This document shows positions 44,971 to 52,937 of a stretch of 64,000 nucleotides of DNA, piece by piece; positions within the stretch are counted from its first letter, which is position 1, and each line of letters opens with the position of its first letter. The translations under genes and the position numbers were made by a program. The stretch is from positions 124,001 through 188,000 of the forward strand of contig NZ_PCPS01000005.1 in the NCBI RefSeq assembly GCF_002975405.1, given 5' to 3'. This DNA comes from Arthrobacter sp. MYb229. Its GTDB lineage: Bacteria > Actinomycetota > Actinomycetes > Actinomycetales > Micrococcaceae. The notes beneath the pieces are model-generated. The model did no database searches, was not told the origin of the DNA, and saw only the letters and a list, made by a program, of their open reading frames with translations.

Positions 44971-45656
44971 TAGGAATAGCTTTGCGTGGCTCGCTGCGCA
45001 ATACCTGAAATATGCGCTTCCATCGCCGCGTGCACAGCCGAGGAGTCCTTTGTAATGAGAGCTTCGATAATCCGTTCATGCTCTTCGATGGTGTGTTCAC
45101 CACTCATCGAATTTTGCACAACCAGCCTGAACCTCTGGATATGCCCCTCGATGGCGGAATAGGCCCTGAAAAGGAACTCGTTACCTGCGGCCTCGGCGAG
45201 ACTTCGGTGGAACTTTTCATCGGCTTTCCAATAGGCACGGTAGTCCGCGAAGGCTTCACCGCCCCGCGCTTCATTCAACTCGCTATTGCAAGCTAGGAGT
45301 TCGCTCACCAGCGTCTCGCTTTGGTTCTCGCAGGCGAGCCGTGCCATACCCGGCTCTAGCATTGCACGGGCCGCATTTATTTTTTGTACATCATCGACCG
45401 TCGGTTCCGGCGCCACTCGATATCCGCGCAATGCTTCCCGTCGAACCATGCCAGTGGTTTCCAGACGCGCAAGCGCTTCACGTACCGGCGTGGAGGAAAC
45501 TTGGAATTTTTTGGCCAATCCGTCAATGCTCAGCTGCGAACCGGTGGGCAGTTTATCGTCCAGAAGGAGAACCAAAATCGCGTCAAAGACCTGGTCTGCC
45601 AGCATCGGACGCGCGGCGATTAGCGGGGTCGTATCTTCCGACGGCAATGCGTTCAT
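44970..45656 (-). CDS. GntR/FadR-type (FCD) transcriptional regulator
   Basis: The 228-residue protein has a GntR winged helix at residues about 18-80 (LADQVFDAILVLLLDDKLPTGSQLSIDGLAKKFQVSSTPVREALARLETTGMVRREALRGYRV). An all-helical FCD ligand domain follows (about 95-220) with metal/ligand residues in WKADEKFHRSLAEAAGNEFL and HERIIEAL. FCD proteins sense carboxylic acids or amino acid-derived acids. It is divergent from the amino-acid ABC transporter/alpha-hydroxy-acid oxidase operon. Overlapping palindromes lie in between, so it probably regulates that operon. Confidence 0.92.
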   Translation of the reverse strand: MNALPSEDTTPLIAARPMLADQVFDAILVLLLDDKLPTGSQLSIDGLAKKFQVSSTPVREALARLETTGMVRREALRGYRVAPEPTVDDVQKINAARAMLEPGMARLACENQSETLVSELLACNSELNEARGGEAFADYRAYWKADEKFHRSLAEAAGNEFLFRAYSAIEGHIQRFRLVVQNSMSGEHTIEEHERIIEALITKDSSAVHAAMEAHISGIAQRATQSYS

Positions 45657-45744
45657 GACGAAATCCTATCCAACGTATGTTTTCTCTTCATCCTTTATTG
45701 CCAATTCATCATCGAGACCGCTGAGGATCTGCTATTGCTTCAGA

Positions 45745-45767
45745 ATCGTGCACGATGTACGGTACAT
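45745..45767. promoter_or_regulatory. Two overlapping palindromes, probable GntR-FCD operator
   Basis: ATCGTGCACGAT (perfect 12-bp palindrome) overlaps by two bases the 13-bp palindrome ATGTAC-G-GTACAT. They lie about 90 nt upstream of the GntR gene start and 115 nt before the transporter gene. FCD regulators bind short palindromes of this kind; the link is inference. Confidence 0.6.
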
Positions 45768-45880
45768 GATATCGGGAATCGGGGTGACATGCATCACTAG
45801 CGTGTTTCGCAGGTGTTTTTCACGATCCGCTTGGCCCAGTTCCCACCCGTCCATCACTTCACGACAGATAAGGCACGAAC

Positions 45881-46789
45881 ATGCGCTCGCAATTCAAGCT
45901 CCCTTCATTGGCCCTCACTGGCCTGCTCGCGCTCTCATTGGCAAGCTGTTCAAATCCAGAAGTACCTTCTGGACAGTCAGCCGAATCGCCCGCCGCCAAC
46001 GAAGCGATCCAAGTCGAGGTAGACCAAGCTGCGCATGATGCACTTCCCGCGAAGTTCAAGGACAGTGGCAAACTCACCGTGACGATGAGCGAGAGTTCAC
46101 CGCCGTTGCACTTCATCGCGGATGATGGAAGCACGATAGTCGGCGTCGATGCCGACCTGGCGCAATCGCTCGGTGACGCCATGGGAATTGATCTGACCAT
46201 TGAAAGCGGCACCTTTGATGCAATCATTCCCGGGGTATCTGCCGGAAAATTTGATCTCGTGGTTTCACAAATGTCTCCTTCAGAGGAACGCATGAAGGTG
46301 TTGGATTTCGTGGATTATTACCAGTCCGGTAGTGGCATCGGGGTAACTCCAGGAAATCCAAAGAAACTCAATGTTGATGAACTGTGCGGCGTCAAGGTAG
46401 GGGTGCTCAAGGGATCCTTCCAAGATCTCAAGCGTGTACCTGAAGCGTCCGCAAAATGCGTCGCGGATTCCCAACCGGCCATCGACGTGATGACCTACCC
46501 AGACATGCAGGCACCAATTCTCGCGCTAACTTCCGGACGAATCGATGCCGTCTACGTAGACGGGCCAACACTTGGTTACGCCATCAAACAGGGCGGCGAG
46601 GTAGAGCTCCTGGGCGAAAAGAACGTATCACCTGTCAGCATCGCATTTGCCAAGGATGCCGGCCTTGAAGAAGCGGTACAGCTAGGTCTTGAATCGTTGG
46701 AGAAAAGCGGTCGATACCAGCAAATCCTGGACGGTTGGGGCGTAGGCAACGGTGCAATAAGTGACTTTGCGTTCAATAAGGCGCAGTAG
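45881..46789 (+). CDS. Amino-acid ABC transporter substrate-binding lipoprotein
   Basis: The 302-residue protein has a lipoprotein signal ending in LALSLASC (Cys about 23). A periplasmic-binding fold of the polar amino acid type (SBP_bac_3) follows: SGKLTVTMSESSPPLHFIADDGSTIVGVDADLAQSLGDAMG (about 62), GKFDLVVSQMSPSEERMKVLDFVDYYQSG (about 122) and a late GRYQQILDGWGV. AAGG precedes the ATG. It is followed within 6 nt by the permease gene. The ligand is probably an amino acid or related acid. Confidence 0.93.
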   Translation: MRSQFKLPSLALTGLLALSLASCSNPEVPSGQSAESPAANEAIQVEVDQAAHDALPAKFKDSGKLTVTMSESSPPLHFIADDGSTIVGVDADLAQSLGDAMGIDLTIESGTFDAIIPGVSAGKFDLVVSQMSPSEERMKVLDFVDYYQSGSGIGVTPGNPKKLNVDELCGVKVGVLKGSFQDLKRVPEASAKCVADSQPAIDVMTYPDMQAPILALTSGRIDAVYVDGPTLGYAIKQGGEVELLGEKNVSPVSIAFAKDAGLEEAVQLGLESLEKSGRYQQILDGWGVGNGAISDFAFNKAQ

Positions 46790-46795
46790 GTTTTC

Positions 46796-47758
46796 ATGAC
46801 CAGCGTATCTAAAACTCCCGAGTCCACAGGGCAACCAGTGGATGCTAAACACCACGAGCTGCTGATGACCAGACCGCGCGAAAGCCACAGAATGATGTGG
46901 TTAACCGCTGCGGTCGTACTTGGCGCGGTAGCACTCGTGGCCTACTCCCTCATCACTAACCCACGTTATGAGTGGGACGTGGTCTTCAGCTGGTTCCTCT
47001 CCGAACGATTGTTTTCGGGTCTAGTCAACACACTGATCCTGACGGTCATTTCCATGGTCGTCGGAATCGTGGCCGGCGTATTGTTGGCACTCGCGCGATT
47101 GGCGCCGAATTATGTTGTAGCCTCGGTCGCTGCATTCATGATTTGGTTCTTCCGCGGCGTTCCGGTGTTCGTCCAGCTATTGTTTTGGGGATTCATCGCA
47201 GCGATCTATCCCCGGATCGAGATGGGAATTCCCTTCGGCCCCGAGTTCTTCTCAATTGATGCCAACACCTTGATCACGCCTTTCCTCGCGGCAATTCTCG
47301 GGCTAGGCCTCAACGAGGGCGCCTACATGTCCGAAATCGTTCGTGCTGGATTGCTCAGTGTGCATAAGGGCCAGACAGAGGCAGCCAAGGCACTAGGCAT
47401 GAAGCGCGGCCTTATTCTATGGCGTGTTGTATTGCCTCAAGCCATGAAAATCATCATTCCGCCCACGGGAAACCAGACAATCTCCATGCTCAAAACAACC
47501 TCTCTGGTCAGCGTTTTAGCTTTCCCCGAACTACTATATTCTGCGCAAATGGTCTACAGCTCGAATTTCAAAACTATCCCGCTGCTCATTGCGGCCAGTC
47601 TCTGGTACTTAGCGGTGACCAGCATCCTTAGTCTGGGTCAGTTCTATATTGAGCGGCATTTCAACCGCGGCTCGGGCAATCGGGCACCACAGAAATTATC
47701 TGCCCGGTTCAATCCGCTGAAACGATCGCAACCAATAGTCCAGAAAGTTCAGCCATGA
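46796..47758 (+). CDS. Amino-acid ABC transporter permease (HisM family)
   Basis: The 320-residue protein has an N-terminal extension of about 40 residues, then five or so membrane spans of the polar amino acid ABC permease type. The transmembrane loop motif that docks the ATPase is EAAKALGMKRGLILWRVVLPQAMKIIIPPTGNQ (about 198-230). LVNTLILTVISMVVGIVAGVLLALARLAPN and FRGVPVFVQLLFWGF are also typical. Only one permease is encoded, so it probably forms a homodimer. The stop overlaps the ATPase gene start (ATGA). Confidence 0.93.
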   Translation: MTSVSKTPESTGQPVDAKHHELLMTRPRESHRMMWLTAAVVLGAVALVAYSLITNPRYEWDVVFSWFLSERLFSGLVNTLILTVISMVVGIVAGVLLALARLAPNYVVASVAAFMIWFFRGVPVFVQLLFWGFIAAIYPRIEMGIPFGPEFFSIDANTLITPFLAAILGLGLNEGAYMSEIVRAGLLSVHKGQTEAAKALGMKRGLILWRVVLPQAMKIIIPPTGNQTISMLKTTSLVSVLAFPELLYSAQMVYSSNFKTIPLLIAASLWYLAVTSILSLGQFYIERHFNRGSGNRAPQKLSARFNPLKRSQPIVQKVQP

Positions 47759-48519
47759 ATGACGTTATTGCCGAGGCCTATGAAGTCCAGAAACATTTCG
47801 GACAGCTAGAGGTCCTCAAGGGGATCAATCTCACCGTGAATCGTGGTGAAGTGACATGCATCCTTGGCCCCTCAGGATCGGGCAAATCGACCTTTTTACG
47901 TTGCATCAATCAGCTGGAGACCCTGACTGGAGGATACATCAAAGTTAATGGTCGGCCCATCGGGGTGAAAATCAAGAACGGCAGCTTGCACAAGCAAAAC
48001 GAAACCGAAATTGCCACGTCACGCGAACACATCGGCATGGTTTTTCAGAGTTTCAATCTCTTCCCGCACATGACCGTTCTCGAAAATATCTGTGAAGCGC
48101 CGCTCCGCGTCAGAAAAGAGAGTCGCAAGGCAGTGACTGCCCGGGCCAACGAACTCTTGGCACGAGTCGGCTTGTCAGAAAAAGCCAACGTTTACCCGGT
48201 TGCGCTCTCTGGTGGACAACAACAACGTGTTGCAATCGCCCGCGCCCTAGCCATGGAACCCCAACTCATGCTTTTCGACGAACCGACCTCGGCGTTGGAC
48301 CCTGAGCTCGTTGGCGAAGTCCTTGATGTCATGCGCGACCTCGCCAAAGCCGGCATGACCATGATCGTGGTGACACACGAAATTGGTTTCGCCCGAGAGG
48401 TCGGTGACAATCTCGTATTTATGGACGGCGGTTACGTGGTCGAGCAGGGTCACCCTCGCGAAGTTCTCAGCAATCCGCAGCACGAACGCACACAACAGTT
48501 TCTCTCAAAAGTCCTCTAG
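47755..48519 (+). CDS. Amino-acid ABC transporter ATP-binding protein (GlnQ type)
   Basis: The 254-residue ATPase has Walker A GPSGSGKST (about 38), a Q-loop (MVFQSFNLFPHMTVLEN), signature LSGGQQQRVAIARAL (about 148), Walker B LMLFDEPTSALD and the switch His in VVTHEIGFA. It is coupled to the permease by a 4-nt overlap and is followed after 29 nt by the alpha-hydroxy-acid oxidase gene, so uptake and oxidation are probably linked. Confidence 0.95.
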   Translation: MNDVIAEAYEVQKHFGQLEVLKGINLTVNRGEVTCILGPSGSGKSTFLRCINQLETLTGGYIKVNGRPIGVKIKNGSLHKQNETEIATSREHIGMVFQSFNLFPHMTVLENICEAPLRVRKESRKAVTARANELLARVGLSEKANVYPVALSGGQQQRVAIARALAMEPQLMLFDEPTSALDPELVGEVLDVMRDLAKAGMTMIVVTHEIGFAREVGDNLVFMDGGYVVEQGHPREVLSNPQHERTQQFLSKVL

Positions 48520-48548
48520 CGCCAGCCCCAAATTGGAGTATTCACACC

Positions 48549-49712
48549 ATGCGTAACAAATGGATCGTCAGCATCGATGACTACCGAAAAGCTTCGCGCT
48601 GGCACCTTCCAAAAATGATCACCGACTATTTAGACGGTGGGGCGTTGGATGAGATCACCACTCGCGCCAATCGCGAGAGCCTCGATGCCCTGATGCTCAG
48701 GCAACGCTCAATGGTGGACTTGAGCGAATTATCCACCGAAGCAACGGTCCTGGAGCAACCCGTGGACTTTCCGTTGCTGGTGGCCCCCATGGGCATGCTG
48801 ACCATCTTCCATCCTGGCTCAGACCTGGCGGTAGCCCGTGCCGCGGTCATCGCGGGCTCCATTTTCATTCACAGCGCCTGGGCGGGGTGCGCCCTCGAGG
48901 AAGTCGCTCCCATAGCCGGGGACAAGCTCTGGGCCCAGGTCGCTTTCTGGAAGGATCCAGCCGAAACCGAAAACTACATCCAACGAGCGCGGAATGCCGG
49001 GGTCAAAACCTTGGTTGTCGCCGGTGACGTCGGATCGTCGAGCAAGCGCGAACGCGATATGCGCCACGGTCTTTCCATGCCGCCTAAACCACCAGTCTTC
49101 GACTACTTCACGACCGCAATGCGACCACGATGGATTTACCGGTGGCTGACCGGGCGCAAGATGACCTATGGAAACTACTCCATCGATGGCAAAGCGCTCC
49201 GCATGGATCAAATGAATCAGTGGATGGCCAGCAACAAGAATTCGAGTGCTGATTGGGCGGATTTCGCTAAGCTGCGCCAGCAGTGGGACGGGAAGCTGGT
49301 GATCAAGGGCATCATGGATGCCGAAGACGCCGCGCGAGCGGTAGCCGAAGGTGCCGATGGCGTCTTCATCTCAAATCATGGAGGTCGACAGTTCGACGCG
49401 CAACCAGCCACCATCGACGTTTTGCCTTCGATCGTCGCAGCTGTGGATGGAAAGGCCGAGATCTACCTTGACGGCGGGATACGTCGCGGACATGACATCG
49501 TCAAGGCAATCGGGCTGGGTGCCACCGCTGTAATGGCGGGACGCCCATTTGCCTACGCCTTGGCGACCGGTGGTGAGCCAGCGGTGAGCAAGGCCTTCAA
49601 GATTCTGCACGACGAGTTCAAAGGCGCCATGGGTTTCGTCGGAAAAACCAGCGTGGAATCAATAGACGAGTCGGTCTTCGCGCTGCGTAGTCGAATCAAC
49701 GACTACGTTTAG
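48549..49712 (+). CDS. FMN-dependent alpha-hydroxy-acid oxidase/dehydrogenase family protein
   Basis: The 387-residue TIM-barrel flavoprotein of the glycolate/lactate/mandelate oxidase family shows PKMITDYLDGGALDE (about 21), VAPMGMLTIFHPGSD (about 78), KRERDMRHG (about 173), active-site His in VFISNHGGRQFD (about 276) and FMN-phosphate motif YLDGGIRRGHDIVKAIGLGATAVMAGRP (about 306). Two usual positions differ. The QLYVYKD-type segment reads QVAFWKD, with Ala where the substrate-binding Tyr normally sits, and the T-x-D block reads AGD. Substrate range may therefore be unusual. It ends the ABC transporter operon, so the substrate is likely the imported acid or a product of it. Confidence 0.88.
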   Translation: MRNKWIVSIDDYRKASRWHLPKMITDYLDGGALDEITTRANRESLDALMLRQRSMVDLSELSTEATVLEQPVDFPLLVAPMGMLTIFHPGSDLAVARAAVIAGSIFIHSAWAGCALEEVAPIAGDKLWAQVAFWKDPAETENYIQRARNAGVKTLVVAGDVGSSSKRERDMRHGLSMPPKPPVFDYFTTAMRPRWIYRWLTGRKMTYGNYSIDGKALRMDQMNQWMASNKNSSADWADFAKLRQQWDGKLVIKGIMDAEDAARAVAEGADGVFISNHGGRQFDAQPATIDVLPSIVAAVDGKAEIYLDGGIRRGHDIVKAIGLGATAVMAGRPFAYALATGGEPAVSKAFKILHDEFKGAMGFVGKTSVESIDESVFALRSRINDYV

Positions 49713-49973
49713 CAAAAGGTCCGGCACGCGAGCGAATACAGGTTCTCAAGACGCGGTTCGTCCCGGTTCCAAGCAATAGGCCTTGGAACCGGGACCGCGG
49801 CGAACCTTTTGCATGCTTAGCCAAGAACGGGTTGCCCATCGGGAACGCCCGCATGAGGCTGAATCCGCCACCCAGAACAAGGTTCAGAGTCACTTACCAA
49901 ACATCTGCAAGGTAGCTATCGCAGCCACTGACTAGGCTGCGCCACATCTCTAGAAACCCGCAGTATGGTTCTG
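49713..49973. terminator. Nested hairpin region serving two convergent genes
   Basis: The core is a 14-bp perfect stem (GTCCCGGTTCCAAG with complement, about 49760-49795). Outer arms GCAAAAGGT (49712) and ACCTTTTGC (49804) could extend it. It lies between the convergent oxidase and aminotransferase genes and probably terminates at least the former. The remaining sequence to 49973 holds no gene. Confidence 0.75.
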
Positions 49974-51071
49974 TTAAGCCTTGTCGATTGCTTCCTTCAG
50001 CGCAGCAAGAATCAGCGCTACCGAGGTTGGGTTAGCGTTCGGCCCCATCAGACCGATACGCCACACGGTGTTCGCGTACTGTCCGACGCCGCCACCGATT
50101 TCAATGTTGAAACGCTCCAGCAGGTAGCCGCGGACCTTGGCCGAGTCCGTCCCTTCTGGAACCTTGACCGTAGTCAATTGCGGAAGTCGGTAGCCTTCGG
50201 TTGCAAATAATTCCAAGCCCATGGCCTCGAGACCATCTTGCAACAGCTTGCCAGCTTCCTGATGGCGCGTGGTCACTGCGTCCAGGCCTTCGGCGAGGAT
50301 CCGGTCGATGCCGGCTTCCAACGAAGTGACCATGGCAACTGGTGCCGTGTGGTGGTAGGTGCGCCCACCGCCGCTTGCGCCGGTGGCATATCCACCGAGC
50401 AGACCGAGATCCAGGTACCAGGACTGGGGCTTCTGAACGCGGCGTTCAAACGCGCGGTCAGAGATGGTGAAGGGTGCCAGACCGGGCGCAACACCAATGC
50501 ATTTCTGGGTTCCAGCGTAGCCGATGTCGATTCCCCACTCGTCTGCCAAGACCGGCATTCCGCCAATGGAAGTCACCGCATCCACAATCAACAAGGCATC
50601 ACCTTTGATGGCGCCGAGTGCGGCAATATCGGAAACTACTCCGGTGCTCGTCTCAGCATGCACGCCAGCAATTACGGTGGGATTCGGGTGTGCCGCGGCG
50701 ACTCGCTCGGCGTCGATAGGTGTTCCGTACTCGTGGTCCACACGTACGACTTCGGCGCCCACGCGCGAGGCAACCTCGCACATGCGCTCACCAAACAGCC
50801 CGTTGATGGCAATGACTGCCACATCCCCTGGATTGATGGTATTCACGAAAGCGGCTTCCATGCCAGCGGAGCCGGTAGCACTCAGCGGCAAGGTACGAGT
50901 GTTCTTGGTCCCCCATAGGGTGCGCAGTCCATCGCCTACACGGTCCATGCGGGCAATGAATGCTGGATCCAGGTGACCGAGCAAGGGAAGCCCCAGCGCG
51001 GCGGTTGCTTCTGGATATGGGTTGCAGGGACCTGGGCCGAACAAATGACGTTGCAGAACAGTCGTGCTCAT
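49974..51071 (-). CDS. Class V PLP-dependent aminotransferase, alanine/serine-glyoxylate type
   Basis: The 365-residue protein shows the AGXT-type start LFGPGPCNPYPEATAALGLPLLGHLDP and LSATGSAGMEAAFVN (about 64). The segment VHAETSTGVVSDI (about 143), the Asp in LIVDAVTSIGGMPV (about 168) and the PLP lysine in YAGTQKCIGVAPG (about 193) follow. Such enzymes move an amino group between alanine, serine or ureidoglycine and glyoxylate or pyruvate. A 2-aminoethylphosphonate aminotransferase is a related alternative, relevant because the phosphonate genes begin next door. The FMN oxidase on the other side could make glyoxylate. The exact substrate cannot be set by sequence alone. Confidence 0.85.
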   Translation of the reverse strand: MSTTVLQRHLFGPGPCNPYPEATAALGLPLLGHLDPAFIARMDRVGDGLRTLWGTKNTRTLPLSATGSAGMEAAFVNTINPGDVAVIAINGLFGERMCEVASRVGAEVVRVDHEYGTPIDAERVAAAHPNPTVIAGVHAETSTGVVSDIAALGAIKGDALLIVDAVTSIGGMPVLADEWGIDIGYAGTQKCIGVAPGLAPFTISDRAFERRVQKPQSWYLDLGLLGGYATGASGGGRTYHHTAPVAMVTSLEAGIDRILAEGLDAVTTRHQEAGKLLQDGLEAMGLELFATEGYRLPQLTTVKVPEGTDSAKVRGYLLERFNIEIGGGVGQYANTVWRIGLMGPNANPTSVALILAALKEAIDKA

Positions 51072-51251
51072 GACTACTCACTTTCATTCAAGGTGGGCGT
51101 GCGTTACCTTCACCTTAGAACCAAAAACGCTTGATAGCGAAAACTAAATTTCGTATGTCGGATGTCGAATTGCATTGCGCTATCGACACCGTTGCGCTCG
51201 AACCTCAATGACGATACTCGCGCCGACTCCCGCTACCCTGCACGAAACAGC

Positions 51252-51279
51252 GGAAGGACCACTCTGGGCTGGTCCTTCC
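51252..51279 (-). terminator. Terminator of the PhnX-like hydrolase gene
   Basis: GGAAGGACCA and TGGTCCTTCC form a perfect 10-bp stem with an 8-nt loop, 25 nt beyond the minus-strand stop at 51304. Confidence 0.75.
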
Positions 51280-51303
51280 TCCGAGTCAACGAGTCTGAAT
51301 CAC

Positions 51304-52002
51304 CTACGCCTGTACGCGGGCAGCGCCCAGTTGCGCCATAAAATCGGGCAGCTCTCGCACACCTTCCAAGATCGCATCGTGAGGGTGCAGTTCGAGGTCT
51401 GCGCGTCCAAGCTTCCCGGTGAGCACTCCCACCGCAATGGCTCCAGCGTTCGTCGCCGCCTGCAGATCGTTGACCGTATCGCCGACAGCAATCACCTTCG
51501 CCACGTCTAGTACTCCGGTCTGTTCCATCACCCGGTGGATCATGTACGGCGCAGGACGGCCAGCTGCCACCTCATCGGCGGTGACTACGGCATCAAGCAA
51601 CCTGCCCTCTCCAACTCGCCAGCCCAGGCCGTTGAGCAAATCGGTGGCCACGTCTCTTGAGAATCCCGTCGTCAAAGCGATTTTCACGCCTTGTTTCGCC
51701 AAAATCTCGAAAGCCTCTACTACACCAGTAAGGGCGACCGGAGGGTTCTGAGCATAGTAGGAAAACAGTAATTCGCGGAAGCGATTAAAAGTTTCCGCTA
51801 CTAATTGTTCTTCCGCTTTTCCACCACCCAAACGGATGAGCGCGGTAATGGCTTCACGCTTCTCCGCCCCCATCCAGATCTGCAGGTTTTCAGGCGAAAC
51901 GTCCACTCCGGTTTCGCGCACTGCATTCTCCAGCGCCCTGTAGACATCCGCATGTTCATCGATGGTTGTTCCTGCCATGTCGCAGGCGATCAGTTCGATC
52001 AT
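51304..52002 (-). CDS. Phosphonatase-like HAD hydrolase (PhnX relative)
   Basis: The 232-residue HAD-fold protein begins IELIACDMAGTTIDE. The nucleophile Asp and the AGTT sequence match phosphonoacetaldehyde hydrolase rather than generic HADs. A cap-domain segment WMGAEKREAI (about 43-52) places a lysine where PhnX has the Schiff-base lysine (MGLxK). The later HAD motifs are ALTTGFSRD (Thr about 115) and VIAVGDTVNDLQAA (about 171). It probably cleaves the C-P bond of phosphonoacetaldehyde or a hydroxylated relative. It is transcribed away from the oxidoreductase and transporter, directly downstream of the GntR-UTRA gene (20 nt apart). Confidence 0.87.
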   Translation of the reverse strand: MIELIACDMAGTTIDEHADVYRALENAVRETGVDVSPENLQIWMGAEKREAITALIRLGGGKAEEQLVAETFNRFRELLFSYYAQNPPVALTGVVEAFEILAKQGVKIALTTGFSRDVATDLLNGLGWRVGEGRLLDAVVTADEVAAGRPAPYMIHRVMEQTGVLDVAKVIAVGDTVNDLQAATNAGAIAVGVLTGKLGRADLELHPHDAILEGVRELPDFMAQLGAARVQA

Positions 52003-52022
52003 GTTCTTACTCCAAGGTGTTG

Positions 52023-52835
52023 TTAGGTAACTGAGCTCGGGACGCGAGTTAGTGCGGCACGATGCTCGCTGGTATTTTCGATGCTGAAGTTTGCAAGCTG
52101 CGGCAGGTACCTGTCATCGGAATATTCAAGTATTTCTCCCGCACGCGACGAGGTGATCCGTCGTTCGCGCAGTAGCGGTGTGCCCACTTGAACACCTAGA
52201 AGTTCGGCATCCGTCTCATCCGCGGCGACTGCGTCAATTGTGTGCCGTCCGCGCGAGAGATCGACTCCCTGCTCACGCAAGTACCCAAAAATGGATCCTG
52301 AGTCGCTGTCAAAATCGAACAATAGTCGCCCGGCTTCCAGCGCAAAATTGGAGCGTTCAACCATTGCCGGAGTTTCGTCCAGCAGTCGCAGTCGCAGCAC
52401 TTGAATCACTTTCTCGTCCGCCCTGAGTCCCATCTGCTCTGCCACGATCGAGTCGGCAACGCGTCGGGCGAGTTCCACCGTGCGCTGTCCCGGAGAGCGT
52501 CCAATCGATTGAGCCCATTCGGTAAAGGACATGAAAGTGCTGAAGGACTGGGACGGCACGGTGTGCGCCACCGTAGGCGGCTTCCCTTGCCCACCGGCAA
52601 TGAGTCCCTCGGAGCGCAGGGTGGCGAGGGCATGGCGAACGGTACCTCGTGAAGCCTCGACTAAGGCACACAGTTCAGATTCACTTGGAAGCTTGTCTCC
52701 TTCTCGCCATTGTCCTGACGCAATACGCTGCCTCAGGTCGGCGGCTAATTGCTGATGCTTTGGATAGTTCTTGTTCGGGCTCACAACTTGATCATACAAG
52801 TGCGACAACTGAAAATTCGCGGTTTTCATGGACAT
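52023..52835 (-). CDS. GntR/HutC-type (UTRA) regulator of the phosphonate module
   Basis: The 270-residue protein has a GntR helix-turn-helix at about 25-90 (KHQQLAADLRQRIASGQWREGDKLPSESELCALVEASRGTVRHALATLRSEGLIAGGQGK). A UTRA effector domain follows (about 110-255) with DETPAMVERSNFALEAGRLLF and GTPLLRERRI. PhnF-like regulators of phosphonate genes belong to this group. The gene lies between the hydrolase gene, which it precedes in one unit, and the divergent oxidoreductase-transporter operon. Matching inverted repeats flank its 5' end, so autoregulation and control of both arms is likely. Confidence 0.92.
   Translation of the reverse strand: MSMKTANFQLSHLYDQVVSPNKNYPKHQQLAADLRQRIASGQWREGDKLPSESELCALVEASRGTVRHALATLRSEGLIAGGQGKPPTVAHTVPSQSFSTFMSFTEWAQSIGRSPGQRTVELARRVADSIVAEQMGLRADEKVIQVLRLRLLDETPAMVERSNFALEAGRLLFDFDSDSGSIFGYLREQGVDLSRGRHTIDAVAADETDAELLGVQVGTPLLRERRITSSRAGEILEYSDDRYLPQLANFSIENTSEHRAALTRVPSSVT
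52787..52802. promoter_or_regulatory. Inverted repeat inside the 5' end of the GntR-UTRA gene
   Basis: ACTTG-N6-CAAGT matches the arms of the upstream site at 52886. It falls within codons about 12-17, so binding could block its own transcription. Position may be off by one base. Confidence 0.5.
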
Positions 52836-52885
52836 CGAAACGAATCCTAGGTAAACGAATGGCCCGCAAGTTGAACACTAATCAA

Positions 52886-52901
52886 ACTTGTATAGACAAG
52901 T
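52886..52901. promoter_or_regulatory. Probable GntR-UTRA operator upstream of the phosphonate operon
   Basis: ACTTGT-ATAG-ACAAGT contains the TTGTATAGACAA pattern close to known HutC/PhnF-type operators (T-GTATAGAC-A). It lies in the 100-nt gap between the regulator and oxidoreductase starts. Confidence 0.7.
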
Positions 52902-52937
52902 GCTATTTTAGCTTGAATAGGCTCTCCGAAGAAGTGC

